Source: Plantago ovata
Lineage: Eukaryota; Streptophyta; Magnoliopsida; Lamiales; Plantaginaceae
Reading direction: 5' to 3'
NCBI GenBank assembly: GCA_028274465.1
Contig: CM051457.1
Location: 49,260,362-49,324,361, forward strand
DNA length: 64,000 nt
The notes under the pieces were generated by a model that saw nothing but the letters and a program-made list of their open reading frames with translations, did no database searches and was not told the origin of the DNA. Positions 37,009 through 49,054 of this stretch are shown in pieces; position 1 is the stretch's first letter; each line of letters begins with the position of its first letter. The position numbers were made by a program, and so were the translations under genes.

Positions 37009-40000
37009 ATGGAACCAAAGAAACAGTCCTCTAAGACTTCAAAATCATCTAAGGTTGACAGTGCTGGAAAAAGCACTGCTCCGGTGACCAACATAGTGAA
37101 AATTGTGTTGAAAAACGATAGAATAACCGAGAAACCTATGACGCCTGCATATCTAGACACTACAAAGTGTGAGATGATGATGCAATGGGGTGGTTTGCCA
37201 AAGAGAAGTATATCCGATAATTCTATGAACAAGAACTTGACGGTGACAATGAGGAGGCACTTGACTTGTTAAAACAACAAGGCCTCACTCTCTTTATAAC
37301 AGCTCGCCCTAAGAAAGTGAGTATATTAGATACTATGGATTTCTACAATAATGCAGAAATCCAGACTCTAACTGATGGTCAAGGAGTCACTAAAAAAGTG
37401 ATCTTCACCACAGTTCAGAATGTGCAAATCGTCCTGAAATGGACTGATTTAGCCGACATCTTTCAGATTCCGACCACTGGAACTGAAGATGACATCACTG
37501 CCACTGACGAAGAAATCGAAGCCTTCTACAGTGATGTCAGAAATGAGAAAATGAAGAAAGGAGAGATTGCTCCCGTGACTTGGACAAAGCACGTTAAGAG
37601 GAAGCATCTCTACCATTCACTTGGTCTAGTAGCTCTGCTACTAATCAAAGTCTTAGACTCCCAAGTCGGAGGAATAGACCAAGTAGGCTTGAGAAGGTGG
37701 CCGCTGCTGATGCATATATATGAGAACAAAACTGAGCTCAACTAGGCAAAGTACATTTTCAACAGACTTGTTGATTGTGTTACTAAATTCAAGGTTAAGG
37801 TTGAAGACAACAAGGTTTCACCTACCTTCCCAGTCATGTATGGACTAAAAATATGCTATATCCTTGAACACTTCATGATTCAGCTGAGAAACCCATTGCC
37901 GAATTAAAGAAATCAGTATGCAATGTGGGAAGAGGCTTCTACAAGCAAAATGCACCTAAGCTTGCTGATAAGAAACTGGAAAAAATCAAAGAAGACAACA
38001 GCTGCAAATGTTGTCAGCACAAGTCAACAAGAAAGGTATACAACAGCTGCAGATGTTGTCACCACTACTCAGCAAGAAAATGTTCCAACAGCTGAAAAAG
38101 TTGTTGATGAAACTGTTGTAGATGGTGATCAACAAGGTAAGTGTACAACAGCCGTTGCTGAAAATGCAACTACTGACGCTGCTGCTTGAGAGAAACTTGA
38201 AAAATCTAAGAAGAAAAAGAGGAAAGATGATGATGACACTCAGACTGCAGCGTCATCAGCTAACCCCGTCCCCAAGATAAAAAGGACAAGTAACCCAAGA
38301 AAGAAAACACTGGCTCGCAAGTCAGTACCAATTGTCCATGATCTTTCGGATGATGCTCCCGCAGTTGCTGAATCACAAGTTCCAGTAGATGTTGATGAAG
38401 TGGTTACTAAAACCTACGTCAGCAATGTTGAAGTGTTTGCGGAAGCCTTCAACAATCAACTCAATGTTGATACATCTACTGAGAAGAGACCACAAGGCAG
38501 TGGAAATGAAATTCCTGCCTCAATTCCAGATATCTACATTGTAGATAATCTAGATGATCAGACTCTGGAACCAGCAATTGATATTGCTGCTGATATAAGA
38601 ACCGCGGCACTTGCTGATGCTGCCAATGCTGAAAAGATGGTTGCTGAACAAGCAACTCATCAAGTTGCTGAAGAACCAGTTGCTGAGACTGCAATGGTTC
38701 AAGTCCCAGAGATTGCTGAAACACCACAAGAGACATTATTCGACGACGCATCCCATGATGCTTAGAATACTCGACCTAGTTCACCGAAAATATCCATTGA
38801 CAAAGTTCAGCTAGTGCTGACAGAACTGAGCCAGCAAATGGATTTGAGATTGATGACAACTCCAACAAATCGGTAGATGTTTTCATGACAAGTAGTGAAC
38901 TCAAGGGTCAAGATGTCTCTGCTCAACTTGTCATTTCAGAGACAAGGGAGATTGCTGAACCCGTACAGCTTTCTCAAACAGAGCAAGAAAAGAAGTATGC
39001 TGAAGAAAAAGTCTCAGATACTGAAGAAGCTGTCATTGCTGAAAGGACTGAGTCACCACCTGTCCTTCTTCAGCAGGTAGTTAACTCAACCATAAGCAAA
39101 ACTTCACTATCTGAAACTCATTCTTTTGCTAATATAATGATTTCTTTACAGACTTCTCAAGATACAAGTCAGAAGGTTGCTGAAGCCTCTGCACCAAAAT
39201 CCACACCTCCTGCTCAGCAGGTAGATAAAGTTTTTGGTAATTCAACTAAGTTTGAAAAATTAGTGCTTGTATCTAACTTAAAATTATTTCAGGATGAACA
39301 ATTCAAGGATTCTTTTCAAGCTCTGAAGCAATGGAAATAGTACCAGCACAAACAAGTGTGCAACATGAGCTTGCTGAATCTCAGCAGGTAAATCATGCTC
39401 CAGCTTTGGACTCTAAAACTATTCTCCAAAACTTTCCTGAACTTAATTTTATTCTTTTTCAGGCTCAAAAGGAGACCACTGAAGTGGTTCACATCACTGA
39501 AGATCCGAAAGTAAGTTCAGAAGAACTTTACTCAGACTTCAAGAAAACTACCTTGTCCAGAGTTGCTAAGTCTGTCAGCAACTGGCAAAGGCACAGAAGG
39601 ATGGACTTTTCTAACCTTCATCTTCATCTATCCAACGAGAAAAATAGAATTTCTCTGCTGAAACTCGAGACGTTTGTGCACTCCATACTTCCAGAAGAGT
39701 TGACATATTCTCAGCTCATGAGCTCAAGTCTGATTGCTCTAATCAGAGAGAATATGAAAGTCAAATTCAAGAGTGCCTCTCTAGCTGAACAAGCTGTGAT
39801 GCTCAAGGGTTCCTTTGTACCCGTGGTGGCTGATCCCCACAAAATCAATGAAGAAGAGGAAGTTACGAGTGTTGCACTATACAAACATCTTGAGTTGGTT
39901 ATACTGACGGACGATGATGAAGAAGAAGAAGATGAGAACATTCCTACAGATCCCAGTGATGATGAAGGAAAAGATTCTAAGGATAAAAAGGACGACGATG

Positions 40001-42295
40001 ATGATAATCAAGGTCCTAGTCCTAATGCTGGTGGACATAAACTGACAGTTGCTGAGACTGAACATCATGACAATCAGCAAGCTGATCAAACACCAAGTCA
40101 GCAACAAGAATTCAATCCTACTCCTGCTGAGACAAGTACTCCAGCACCTGTACAAGGCGCTTATACTGAAGAAGAGTACGCCAGAAAGCGCGCTGCTTTG
40201 AAACTAGGCAAAAGCAAGCTTTCTGATGCCGAGTTATCTTTACTCGATGCCAAGGTCACTGATCCAAACCTTGATGATGAAGAATTGGATGAAGATTATC
40301 AAAGAGCACTTCAAAACAGTCTACAGATTCATGCAAGGCATGCGCAGAATCTAGACATTGCTCAATCTTCAGGAGTGAAGCTTAAGGAAGTCCCCTCCCT
40401 TCTACTTACTACTGGTGAAACCCCAGTTATTGAGTCTCAAACGTTGCCCTCAGCAACTACTCAATTAAAAGTCACTACTGGTGAAACTCCAGTTGTTGAG
40501 TCTGAAGCGTTGCCATCAGCAACCACTCAACCAAAAGGGAATGAAGCTGCAGATTTAGGAACCAAGGTTGCTGGCCTTGATGAATCTGATGACGAAGACG
40601 ATCTTTCAGCAAATGAGGATGATCAATCAAAGAAAGGTGAAACAACCGTGGTCACAATTCCTCCTCCTGATCATGAAAATGATGTAGGAGATGACTTAAG
40701 AAGCCATTTGCTGACCAGAGATGATCAATTCTCTACTGAGCTTAAAGTTCATTCCTTGACCCCGACTTTAGTGCCGTTTCCACATGTGGAGGATTTTACT
40801 CCAAGAACTTTGGCACTAATGGAAGTCCACAAAGCCTGCAAGGCAGAAGATGATGCACTGCTTGCTAAGAGTCCGCTTGACATCGGCAAAATATTGGCTA
40901 CTGTGCTAAAATGCACTACTTCTCTTACCATAGCTCAGAAAGACATAAGTCTATACCACAAAAGCTATGAAGAAGATGTCAGTCAAGCACTCAAACTAGC
41001 AAAGTCTGCATTGAAAAAGACTCAGACTTTCATTGAAGACAAAGTCGAAACAGAGCGCAGACATGAGAAAAACTTGGTGAGTATCAATCAAGAATTGTCA
41101 AAGCTGACCTCTGATCAGCAGGCAATTATCATGAAGTACAATAGCCTAAGTACTCTTGCTGAAAATTGCAATGAGTTCTTTTCTCTGCACATTACTCCAA
41201 TGATGCAATCCATGTCTAAGGGGGAAGATAAGCAAAAGAAATCTTCAAGAAAGAAAACCCCTGCTGAAGCGCCACTGACAATAGAACCTCTTCCTGAAAA
41301 AGAGCAAATTTCTAAAAGACAAGCTGAAGCAGATTCTGAGTTGAATTCAACAAATCCGAAAAAGAGAAAAACTTCTGCTGAAACTCATGAATACTGTCAC
41401 ACTGAAAGTCATCAAGGTCTGAATGAAGATGATGATGATGATGACAATCAGACTATAGCTCAAGCTATAAGAGCTAGACCAATTACAGCCTTAACTCCGT
41501 CTGGCCACTCAAAACATTTCTCTTCTGACTCAAGATCTTCAGCAAGAGATCAAGAAAATGCAAAGTCAAGAAAAAGAAGGCAAAGACAGGAAGAAAAGAG
41601 GCTTGCCAGCATTGCAATTGGCTCCGGTATTGAATACACAAAGACCAGCAATGAGGAAACTACTCAAAATGTGATCAGAAAATGTTCATGGTTGCTGGAT
41701 CTTAAAGCTGGAAGACTTATTGGTAAATGATTTCTTTCCAACAGCTGTACTGAATCAAATGTACACTTGGATTGAATTAAAAGTGAAAAGAAAAGAAAGG
41801 GATCCTCCTCCCTTCCCAAGAAACATATCTGGGAGATGGCTAAATCTAGAAGTCTTGGTAAGAAGAACTTCAATTGGCAAGAATGTAAAACAAGAACCTG
41901 AATTGATTAAACCAATTGATGTTTCCTATCACTCTGACCCTATAGCCAAGAAGTCAAAGAAGAAATATGGATTGATTCCTTATGAGTATTTCTATCTCAC
42001 TGCTAAGGATCAAGAAGAAGATCTTCTCCGGTTAAGGAAGATTCATGCTAACAAAGGCATTTCAGATACACAACTTCTCCATGCCAGCAATTGGTGCATG
42101 CACTTGTGGTTGTTGCACTACAAAGAAACGAATGTTGAAAAACATCATTATACCGCCTGCAAGAACGCAAGAATCATTCCGCTCGAAGTTCGTAAGCTAC
42201 TTGAAGATTACGAAAAGGACTGTGTTGAATTTTCTGCACTTGCTGAGAAGAGTGTAAGGGAGATTCTGAGAAAATCTTCTGCTGAAAGAGCTTAA
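37009..42295 (+). pseudogene. ORF2 of Copia element A
   Basis: This is the plus-strand counterpart of the ORF2 copies at 23,634-28,885 and 1-4,397. The N-terminal region (37,009-37,910) holds QMMQWGG-like text and IEAFYSDVRNEKMKKGEIAP. A long Ala/Glu/Val-rich region follows, with repeated VAE and ATT units (37,980-39,340). Then come a globular block (about 39,600-39,900; SFVPVVADPHKINEEEEV), acidic runs (EEEEDENIP, KKDDDDDNQ), a coiled coil (about 40,950-41,220; KLTSDQQ, TLAENCNEFF) and a basic C-terminal part (41,720-42,295; KKSKKKYGLIPYEYFYLTAK). Similarity among the copies at protein level argues that this frame was maintained while the family was active. Function is unknown. The copy is broken, with a few breaks. 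Confidence 0.7.
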
Positions 42296-42543
42296 GTCCC
42301 TTGTAAAAGCTTTGTTTAGTTTTATTTGCTGATTTTGTGTAGTTATCTCTGAACTTTCTTGTAAACTTACTAAAAGATAACTATCAGCAATAAAGCTTTT
42401 GACTCTTACTGGTTTTTGATTATGCAATCTACTTATGCTTACTGTTTTATTATTCAAGTATGCTTGCATTAATCAACTGATTTATTCAACATCAGAAACC
42501 TCTAAAAGGGTAACAATTAATTTAGACATGGATTGCTAACATC

Positions 42544-43758
42544 AAAAAGGGGGAAATTTGTTAGGAAACTTGTAATTTTGATGAGCAATTCACCATGCTA
42601 AATTAAGGAAAGTCCAGTAACTAGTACTCTTAAGGTCCATAGGAATTTAGAATTTTAGAGGACATTGTAAAAGAGGAATGTTTGTTGAAGACTTAGAGTA
42701 GGTGTTAGATAGGTTTGTTTTACCACTTATGATGTATCTTGTTTTCTGAAAAGAAAAACAACCTATTGAAGCATTTGCTGATGATGTACTTTGTTTACAC
42801 AAAAAACTATTGAAGCATTTAGAACCGTTCAGAAACTTGAAGAATTCGAAGACTGAAGACTAGAAGATTTCTGAAGACTGGTATCTACAAAGGCACATGT
42901 TGCTCAGAAAGTGGAAACTTCAGCAACAGCTTGCATAAGTGAAAATCTAAATGACAGAGTAGGTTGTGCTTGTTGAAGCTGAGACTGACCACTTGCTGAA
43001 AAACATATGTGACCTCCTTGCTGATAGTACTTGCATTTGCGCTCCAACGTTCATGTTTGAATCTCATTCAAATGAACATTAAATGCAAAGCATGCACGCG
43101 AAGGACATGAAGACTAGAAGACAAATAAAGGACGCTGCTGAAAGTACAAAAGCAAGATAGTGACATCTTAAGGAACAAAAGCCTTAGAATTCAAAATTCA
43201 AACGACTCCCTTGATTCACTATAAATAGAGGTCATCCGGCAAAGAGCTGAAGTGTGTCAACAACGTGATCAAACTCTCACTTGTGCTTAAAACTCACATA
43301 CCCTTCACACACCCTTCTGTTTGAATCGCTCTAGATAGGTGTTGTAAGGAACCTCAAACTTGTCTTAGTGGATTCAGTCCTAGAAAGGACAAAGTGGATT
43401 AGTTGAGAGATTACGCCACTCTCAGATACCACTATAACAGTGTTTGTGTGATTTACTTACTGCATTTAGTTTTCAGCAAAGCATATCTATCTGTACACAA
43501 TCACTCTGTTCACTTGCTGAAACTATCACTTACTGACAAAGCACTTATTGTATCAAAGACTTCCGCTCTCTGATTTTAAGTATCAGCAAAACTCGTTACT
43601 GAAAAGTAACTTGCGCTTGCTGAGAAAGTTAAGTATCAGTAAACTCATTACTGAAAAGTAATAAGTCTTTGCTGAGAAAGTTTTTAAACGACGAAAGTTT
43701 GAAAAGACTATTCACCCCCCCCCCTCTAGTCTTTTCTTGTTGTTTAAAGGGACCAACA
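42544..43758 (+). repeat. Polypurine tract and 3' LTR of element A
   Basis: The polypurine tract AAAAAGGGGGAAA (42,544-42,556) is followed by an LTR of 1,200 bases (42,559-43,758) from TGTTAGGAAACTTG to AAAGGGACCAACA. It has a TATA box at 43,219-43,228, the C-run at about 43,714-43,725 and many TTGCTGA motifs. It meets the pol region of BC directly at 43,759. Confidence 0.9.
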
Positions 43759-46700
43759 GGATCAGATTGGAATCTTGCACACACACAAACAGCATACTGA
43801 ATGTCAGGTCTACTTGCTGTTAAATACAGCAAAGAACCAATGAGCTTCCTATACTTGTGTTCATCAACACTCTTATCTTGTTTAGTATAGCCTAATTTGG
43901 TACCAACACTCATAGGGATCTTTTCAGGTTTTTCTTCCTCTTTGATCCTGAACTTTATGAGCATTTCCTTTGCATACTTTGCTTGATTTATGAATATTCC
44001 ATCTTTGAGTTGCTTGACTTGCAATTCTAGGAAATAATTCAATTTACCTATCATACTCATTTCAAACTTGTTTGTCATGAGTTTGGCAAAATCATCACAA
44101 AGTTGCTTGTCCTTAGATCCAAATATTATGTCATCCACATAAATCTAGACTAAAAGTAATTTACCATCATGGTTCATGGTAAATAAGGTTTTGTCAACTT
44201 CACCTTTCTTGAAACCATTATCCAGCAAGAACTTAGCTAAGGTATCATACCAAGCTCTTGGTGCTTGCTTTAGACCATATACAGCTTTCTGAAGCTTATA
44301 TACCATCTTGGTTTCTGAGGGAAGTTCAAAGCCAGGGGGTTGTTCCAAGTAGACTTCTTCAGCAAGTTCAACATTTAGGAATGCACTTTTAACATCCATT
44401 TGGTAAACAATGAAGTCATTGTGAGCAGCAAAGGCCAAGAAAAGCCTAATTGCATCCAATCTTGCAATTGGTGCATAAGACTCATCATAATCCAATCCTT
44501 CAGTCTGACAGTAACCTTGAGCAACTAATCGTGCTTTGTTCCTTGTTACTTCTCCAGACTCACTCAGCTTGTTTCTGAACACCCACTTTGTACCAATTGC
44601 TTTCTTTCCTTCAGCAAGGGGTACAAGTTTCTAGACTGTGTTCCTTTCAAATTGATCCAGTTCTTCTTGCATTGCCTTGATCCATTCAGAATGCTTTAAA
44701 GCTTCTTCTATGGTCTTGGGTTCAATTTATGAAACAAAGAAAGAGAACAAAGCTTCAACCTTCAATGACGTTTGCTTCTTCAGCAAGTTCTTGACTAGTA
44801 GATACATTGGATCTAGTCACTTGGCGTTTGTCAATATCACCAATCATATCCGTAGAGGGATGATCTCTAATCCATTTATTAACAGGTTTTCTGCTCTTTG
44901 GATTTGGATAAGTTTGCGTTTCAGCATGTGACTCTTCAGTATGTACTTGCTCAGTACTACTGGTATCTTGTTGTGTCTCTGCTGAGATTGGTTCATCAGC
45001 AACTGCTTGTTCAGCATTGCTGGTTTGAGGCAACTCGTCAGCAGGCACAAGAAGTTGCATAGTTTCAGCAACATCCGGAGCAACCGCGTCTTTTGCTGGA
45101 AAGTCTTTATCATGAACTATATTTATCTTGTCATGACTTGGGGGAGGAGAGTCATTGTCAGAATCATCATTTAGTTCAATTGATTTGACATTCCTAGCAT
45201 CAGATTCAGTTCTTTGCTCGTGTATGAGTAACTTTTTCATACAATCTAACATTTCTTCTTCAGCAGGAACTCCTTGTGACTTTTCATAGAATACAACATG
45301 CACTGATTCTTTGATCTTTTGTGCCTTTTTATTGTAAACTATATAAGCTTTACTATGCAAGGAGTAACCAAGAAATATTACTTCGTCTGCCTTTGGTTGA
45401 AATGTTCTTAAGTATTCTCTACCATTGTTAAGAACAAAGCATTTGCAATACTCAGTTATGTACTGGTTTACAAACACAGTACCATGGTCTGTTCTTATGA
45501 CTTTTACCTTGTCATTTTTCATGACTTCAAGCTTATTCAGCAAGTTAGGTATTTCAGACCTTGTTTCAGACTTGTGCTTGATAAATACTACCCAAGTGAA
45601 TCTTGAATAGTCATCTACCACCACTAGACCATACTTCTTACCAGTACAGCTTGTTGAAGAAGATTCAAACAAGTCCATGTGCAAGAGTTGTAAAGGTTTT
45701 GTAGTTGACAGTACTGCCTTGTTCTTGAAAGAAGATTTGGTTTGCTTTCCTTGCTGACATGCATTGCAAACACCATCCTTCTTAAAAGTAACCTTAGGTA
45801 ATCCAACTACAAGTGCCTTTTTAGACAGCTTATTCAGCGTCTTGAAGTTTAGGTGACTTGTTCGTTTATGCCATAACCATGCTTTTTCAGCAAGGCAGTC
45901 ATGATCTGAGAAAAGGCATTTTTCAACGATTGCTTAGGACCAATCTACAGTATACAAACCTCCTGATCTTCTAGCAACCATAATAACCTTCTTTGTCTCA
46001 AAGTCTATAAGTTTACATTCATCACTTTTAACTTTGATGAAGTAACCTTTGTCAGCGAATTGACTCATGCTGAAGAGGTTAAACTTAAGATTTTTGACAT
46101 AAAGAACTCCCGTAATGGTAATGCATCCTAACTTCACGTCACCATAACCTTTAGTAGAACCAAAGCCTCCACCAGCAAACCTTATTGTTGGACCTTTAGA
46201 CCACCGTCTATAGTTTATAAGGTTTTTCTTGTTGCCCGTCATGTGCTTTCCACAACCACTGTCAAAGTGTCAAATTGCATTGTTTGTCTCCGTGGCTGAA
46301 GTCTGCACAATCAAGAGCAAACAAGTTAATTATCCAATATTGGATGTCCATGAACATGTTCAAGAAAGCGTCCAATGTAAACCCAAGTCTTGAGTTTTTC
46401 AACTTTGACTTGTTTTCTACTTGCTGAGGAACTAGAAGGTTTTGAGCCGAAAGACTTTTGATCATTGCTAATCAAGTCCACTTTCAGATGTGGTGTCTTG
46501 CTCGGTTGACCTTTTTGCTGAACATACTTTTCAGTAAGTTCTTTTCTGGCAAGGTTCCTTCTAGTCCTAGCGTTTTGAGTTTTGTCAGAACTCATAGGCT
46601 TTGTTTTGTTCATTTCTTTGAAGTATCTTTGCTGACTTTGCTTATACTCATGAAAAAGTTGACTTTGCTTGGTTTTGAAACCAAGTCCACTTTTCAGAGA

Positions 46701-48734
46701 ATGCTGAGCTTTTGTCTCAGCAACCTTACTTGATTCAGGTTTGTCAGCAAAGGTCTTCTGATTACTTTTAGTAATCTTGCCTTTTGACTGAACAAATTGC
46801 TTTTCAGCAACTTGTTTGGCGGAATGCTTTACAGCATCCTTTTTCTTAACAGTTTGCTTTTCAGCAACATGTTTACCTTTTACAGTCTTGTTACTTTGCG
46901 TAGCAACAACAAGCTTTATGGTCGTAGGTACTTGATTGCATATTTCAGAAACCTTAGATTGACCAATCTGATAGAGTTATGGTTGACCACTATCAGTTGC
47001 ACGAACAAAGGTAACAGGTTATTTTTCTTTATTCAAGATTATTACATCATCACCTTCATACGTTGCACCTAAACCTTCTTTCTGAGATGGGACTCTTAGT
47101 TCAGTCAGTGTATTACTCGCATCAGCATAAGATTTGAAATTGATTTTCATCTTTTTCATTTCTTGTATTTCAACAAGTAACTTTAGAATTGAGGACTGAT
47201 ACTCTTCCAATTCTATTGCCATTTGAGAATTCTTCTCTGTAGCTTCAACAATTAACTTCTTGAGATGCAATATGTCAGCATCCTTCTTTTCTGACTCTTC
47301 TTTCAGCAAAACATACTTTTCAGTAGTTTGCTTAGTCAGAGTTTCAGCATTCTGTAGTTTCTCCTGTTGTTTGCTTAGAGTTTTCTCAAATCTTTCGATT
47401 TCTCCTTGAATTCTATCAAGGTCAATATCATCTTCACTTTCTGAGTCAGAGTCAGAGGTAGGACAATTTACCTAACCGGCCATGAGGCAGAATTCGTAGT
47501 TTGACACATCTGGATCAGCTTCCATAGCTATTCCACAAACTTCCTTGCCAATCTCTACATCAAGAGTGGCTTCTTCTTCTTCAGTGTCTGAGCTCTCTAC
47601 CTCACTGTCTTCAGAACTAGTATCAATGCAAAGCGCATCGATTTTTGCTTGAAGCTTTTTCTTTTCTTCAGCAATCAAAACCCTTTTGAACTTCTTCTTC
47701 TTTTCAGCAGATTTGCCTTTCAGCAAAGGACAATTTGCTTTGAAGTGTCCAGGCTTTTTGCAATAAAAGCAGAGATCATTGCCAACTGCTGGTTCTTCAG
47801 AGGAGTTTGCTTGCTGAGCTTGCTTGTTCAGCGAGCTAGCTTCATTCTTGTATTTATGGTAGTTGTTACCAAGATGCTTTTTCAGCTTCTCTTTTGCTTT
47901 TCGCCTTTCAAGTTCCTTACTGATGAATTTCTTCATGTTTTTAACAACTAGAGCATTTTCATCAGCAGGCTCTTTATCATTCTTCTTTTCAGAAGATGAC
48001 GGCTTTGCGCCAAGAGAAATGTTTTGCGATTTTTCAGCAAACACATTTTCTCTTTGCTTTGTCTCGTAGTTGACAGTAGCAAGATGAGAGAACAACTCTG
48101 TAGGTGTGATATTTGACATTCCTTGATTATAATAGAAATTCTGAGTATGGATCCATTCTTGGTTCAGACTTCTAATAATGGTTTTCACCTTCTTACAATC
48201 TGAATAGAGGTTTCCAACTCCTAAGGCAGCCATCTCACTTACTAGAGTTGTGAATCTAAAATCCAAGTCTTTCAGTGACTCATTTGTATCTTGTTTAAAG
48301 TTCTGGAACTTTAACTTAAGCACTTCGAGTTTGTTTTCCTTGGTTTTGTCAGATCCAGCGCAAAGATCTTGAACCATTTTCCAAGCTTCCTTAGAAGTTT
48401 TGGCACCCCACAGTTTGCACTGTATAGTATCTGGAGTTGATCGAATAATGATGTTTCTTTTTTGGCCATCAAGACGGAATCTTTTGGCTTCGTCGGAATT
48501 CCATTCCTCTCTTGGTTTTGGAACGACAGTATCAACTGGTTCACCTAAGATAGTTTCCTTTCCAGCTTCTGTGGTTTTGTGAGGAAAACTTCTCTCAAGT
48601 TTAGTGATCTTGAAAGGTCCATCATTTATGACAGTGACCATCTCATCACTAATGGCCTCAAGATGTAGCATCATGTTGTTTCGCCATTTTTCATAGTTTT
48701 CCAGCTTCAGCAAGGGAGCGTCTCCTAAAGACAT
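43759..48734 (-). pseudogene. gag-pol region of Copia element BC
   Basis: On the minus strand gag starts at 48,734 with MSLGDAPLLKLENYEKWRNN, ends near 47,472 and has a zinc knuckle near 47,730-47,775 (CFYCKKPGHFKANCP). A Lys-rich linker follows (46,330-47,310). Then come protease-region text (MTGNKKNLINYRRW, 45,940-46,242), integrase (about 45,300-45,800; [20 protein letters not shown]) and reverse transcriptase (about 43,760-44,590; [42 protein letters not shown]). It is collinear with the gag-pol of element A, with some differences in spelling. The 3' LTR of A adjoins its low-coordinate end. It is broken, with several breaks. Confidence 0.85.
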
Positions 48735-48832
48735 CCTGTCAGCAAAAGAATACCAAACTGATCAAGTGAGAGTGATTTACGGAAAGCACCTAACGGGATC
48801 TAGGTTCAGTGCTGAAGGTTAAAGAACCTCCA

Positions 48833-48844
48833 ACTCTGATACCA
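48833..48844 (-). other. Primer-binding site of Copia element BC
   Basis: The minus strand reads TGGTATCAGAGT two bases inside the LTR, one base different from the site at 30,286-30,297. It is complementary in type to initiator methionine tRNA and fixes the orientation of BC. Confidence 0.85.
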
Positions 48845-49054
48845 CTTGTTGGTCCCTTTAAACAACAAGAAAAGACTAGAGGGGGTGAATAGTCTTTTCA
48901 AACTTTCGTCGTTTAAAAACTTTCTCAGCAAGTGCTTATTACTTTTTAGTAATGAGTTTGCTGATACTTAACTTTCTCAGCAAGTACTAATTACTTTTCA
49001 GTAACGAGTTTTACTGGTACTTTAAAAACAGAGTGCGGAAGTCTTTATACAATA

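Larger units (their letters stand above)
29839..43758 (+). mobile_element. Copia element A, nested in BC
   Basis: This plus-strand Ty1/copia retrotransposon is inserted in element BC. Its parts are a partial 5' LTR (29,839-30,283), a primer-binding site (30,286-30,297, TGGTATCAGAGC, initiator methionine tRNA type), gag-pol (30,450-36,202), a spacer with a TATA-like box (36,203-37,008), ORF2 (37,009-42,295), a polypurine tract (42,544-42,556) and the 3' LTR (42,559-43,758). The order protease, integrase, reverse transcriptase, RNase H is that of Copia. The extra frame after pol and the gag-pol text resemble the Sirevirus group. It is the youngest Copia copy visible because it is nested. It is broken, with a handful of breaks. 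Confidence 0.85.
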
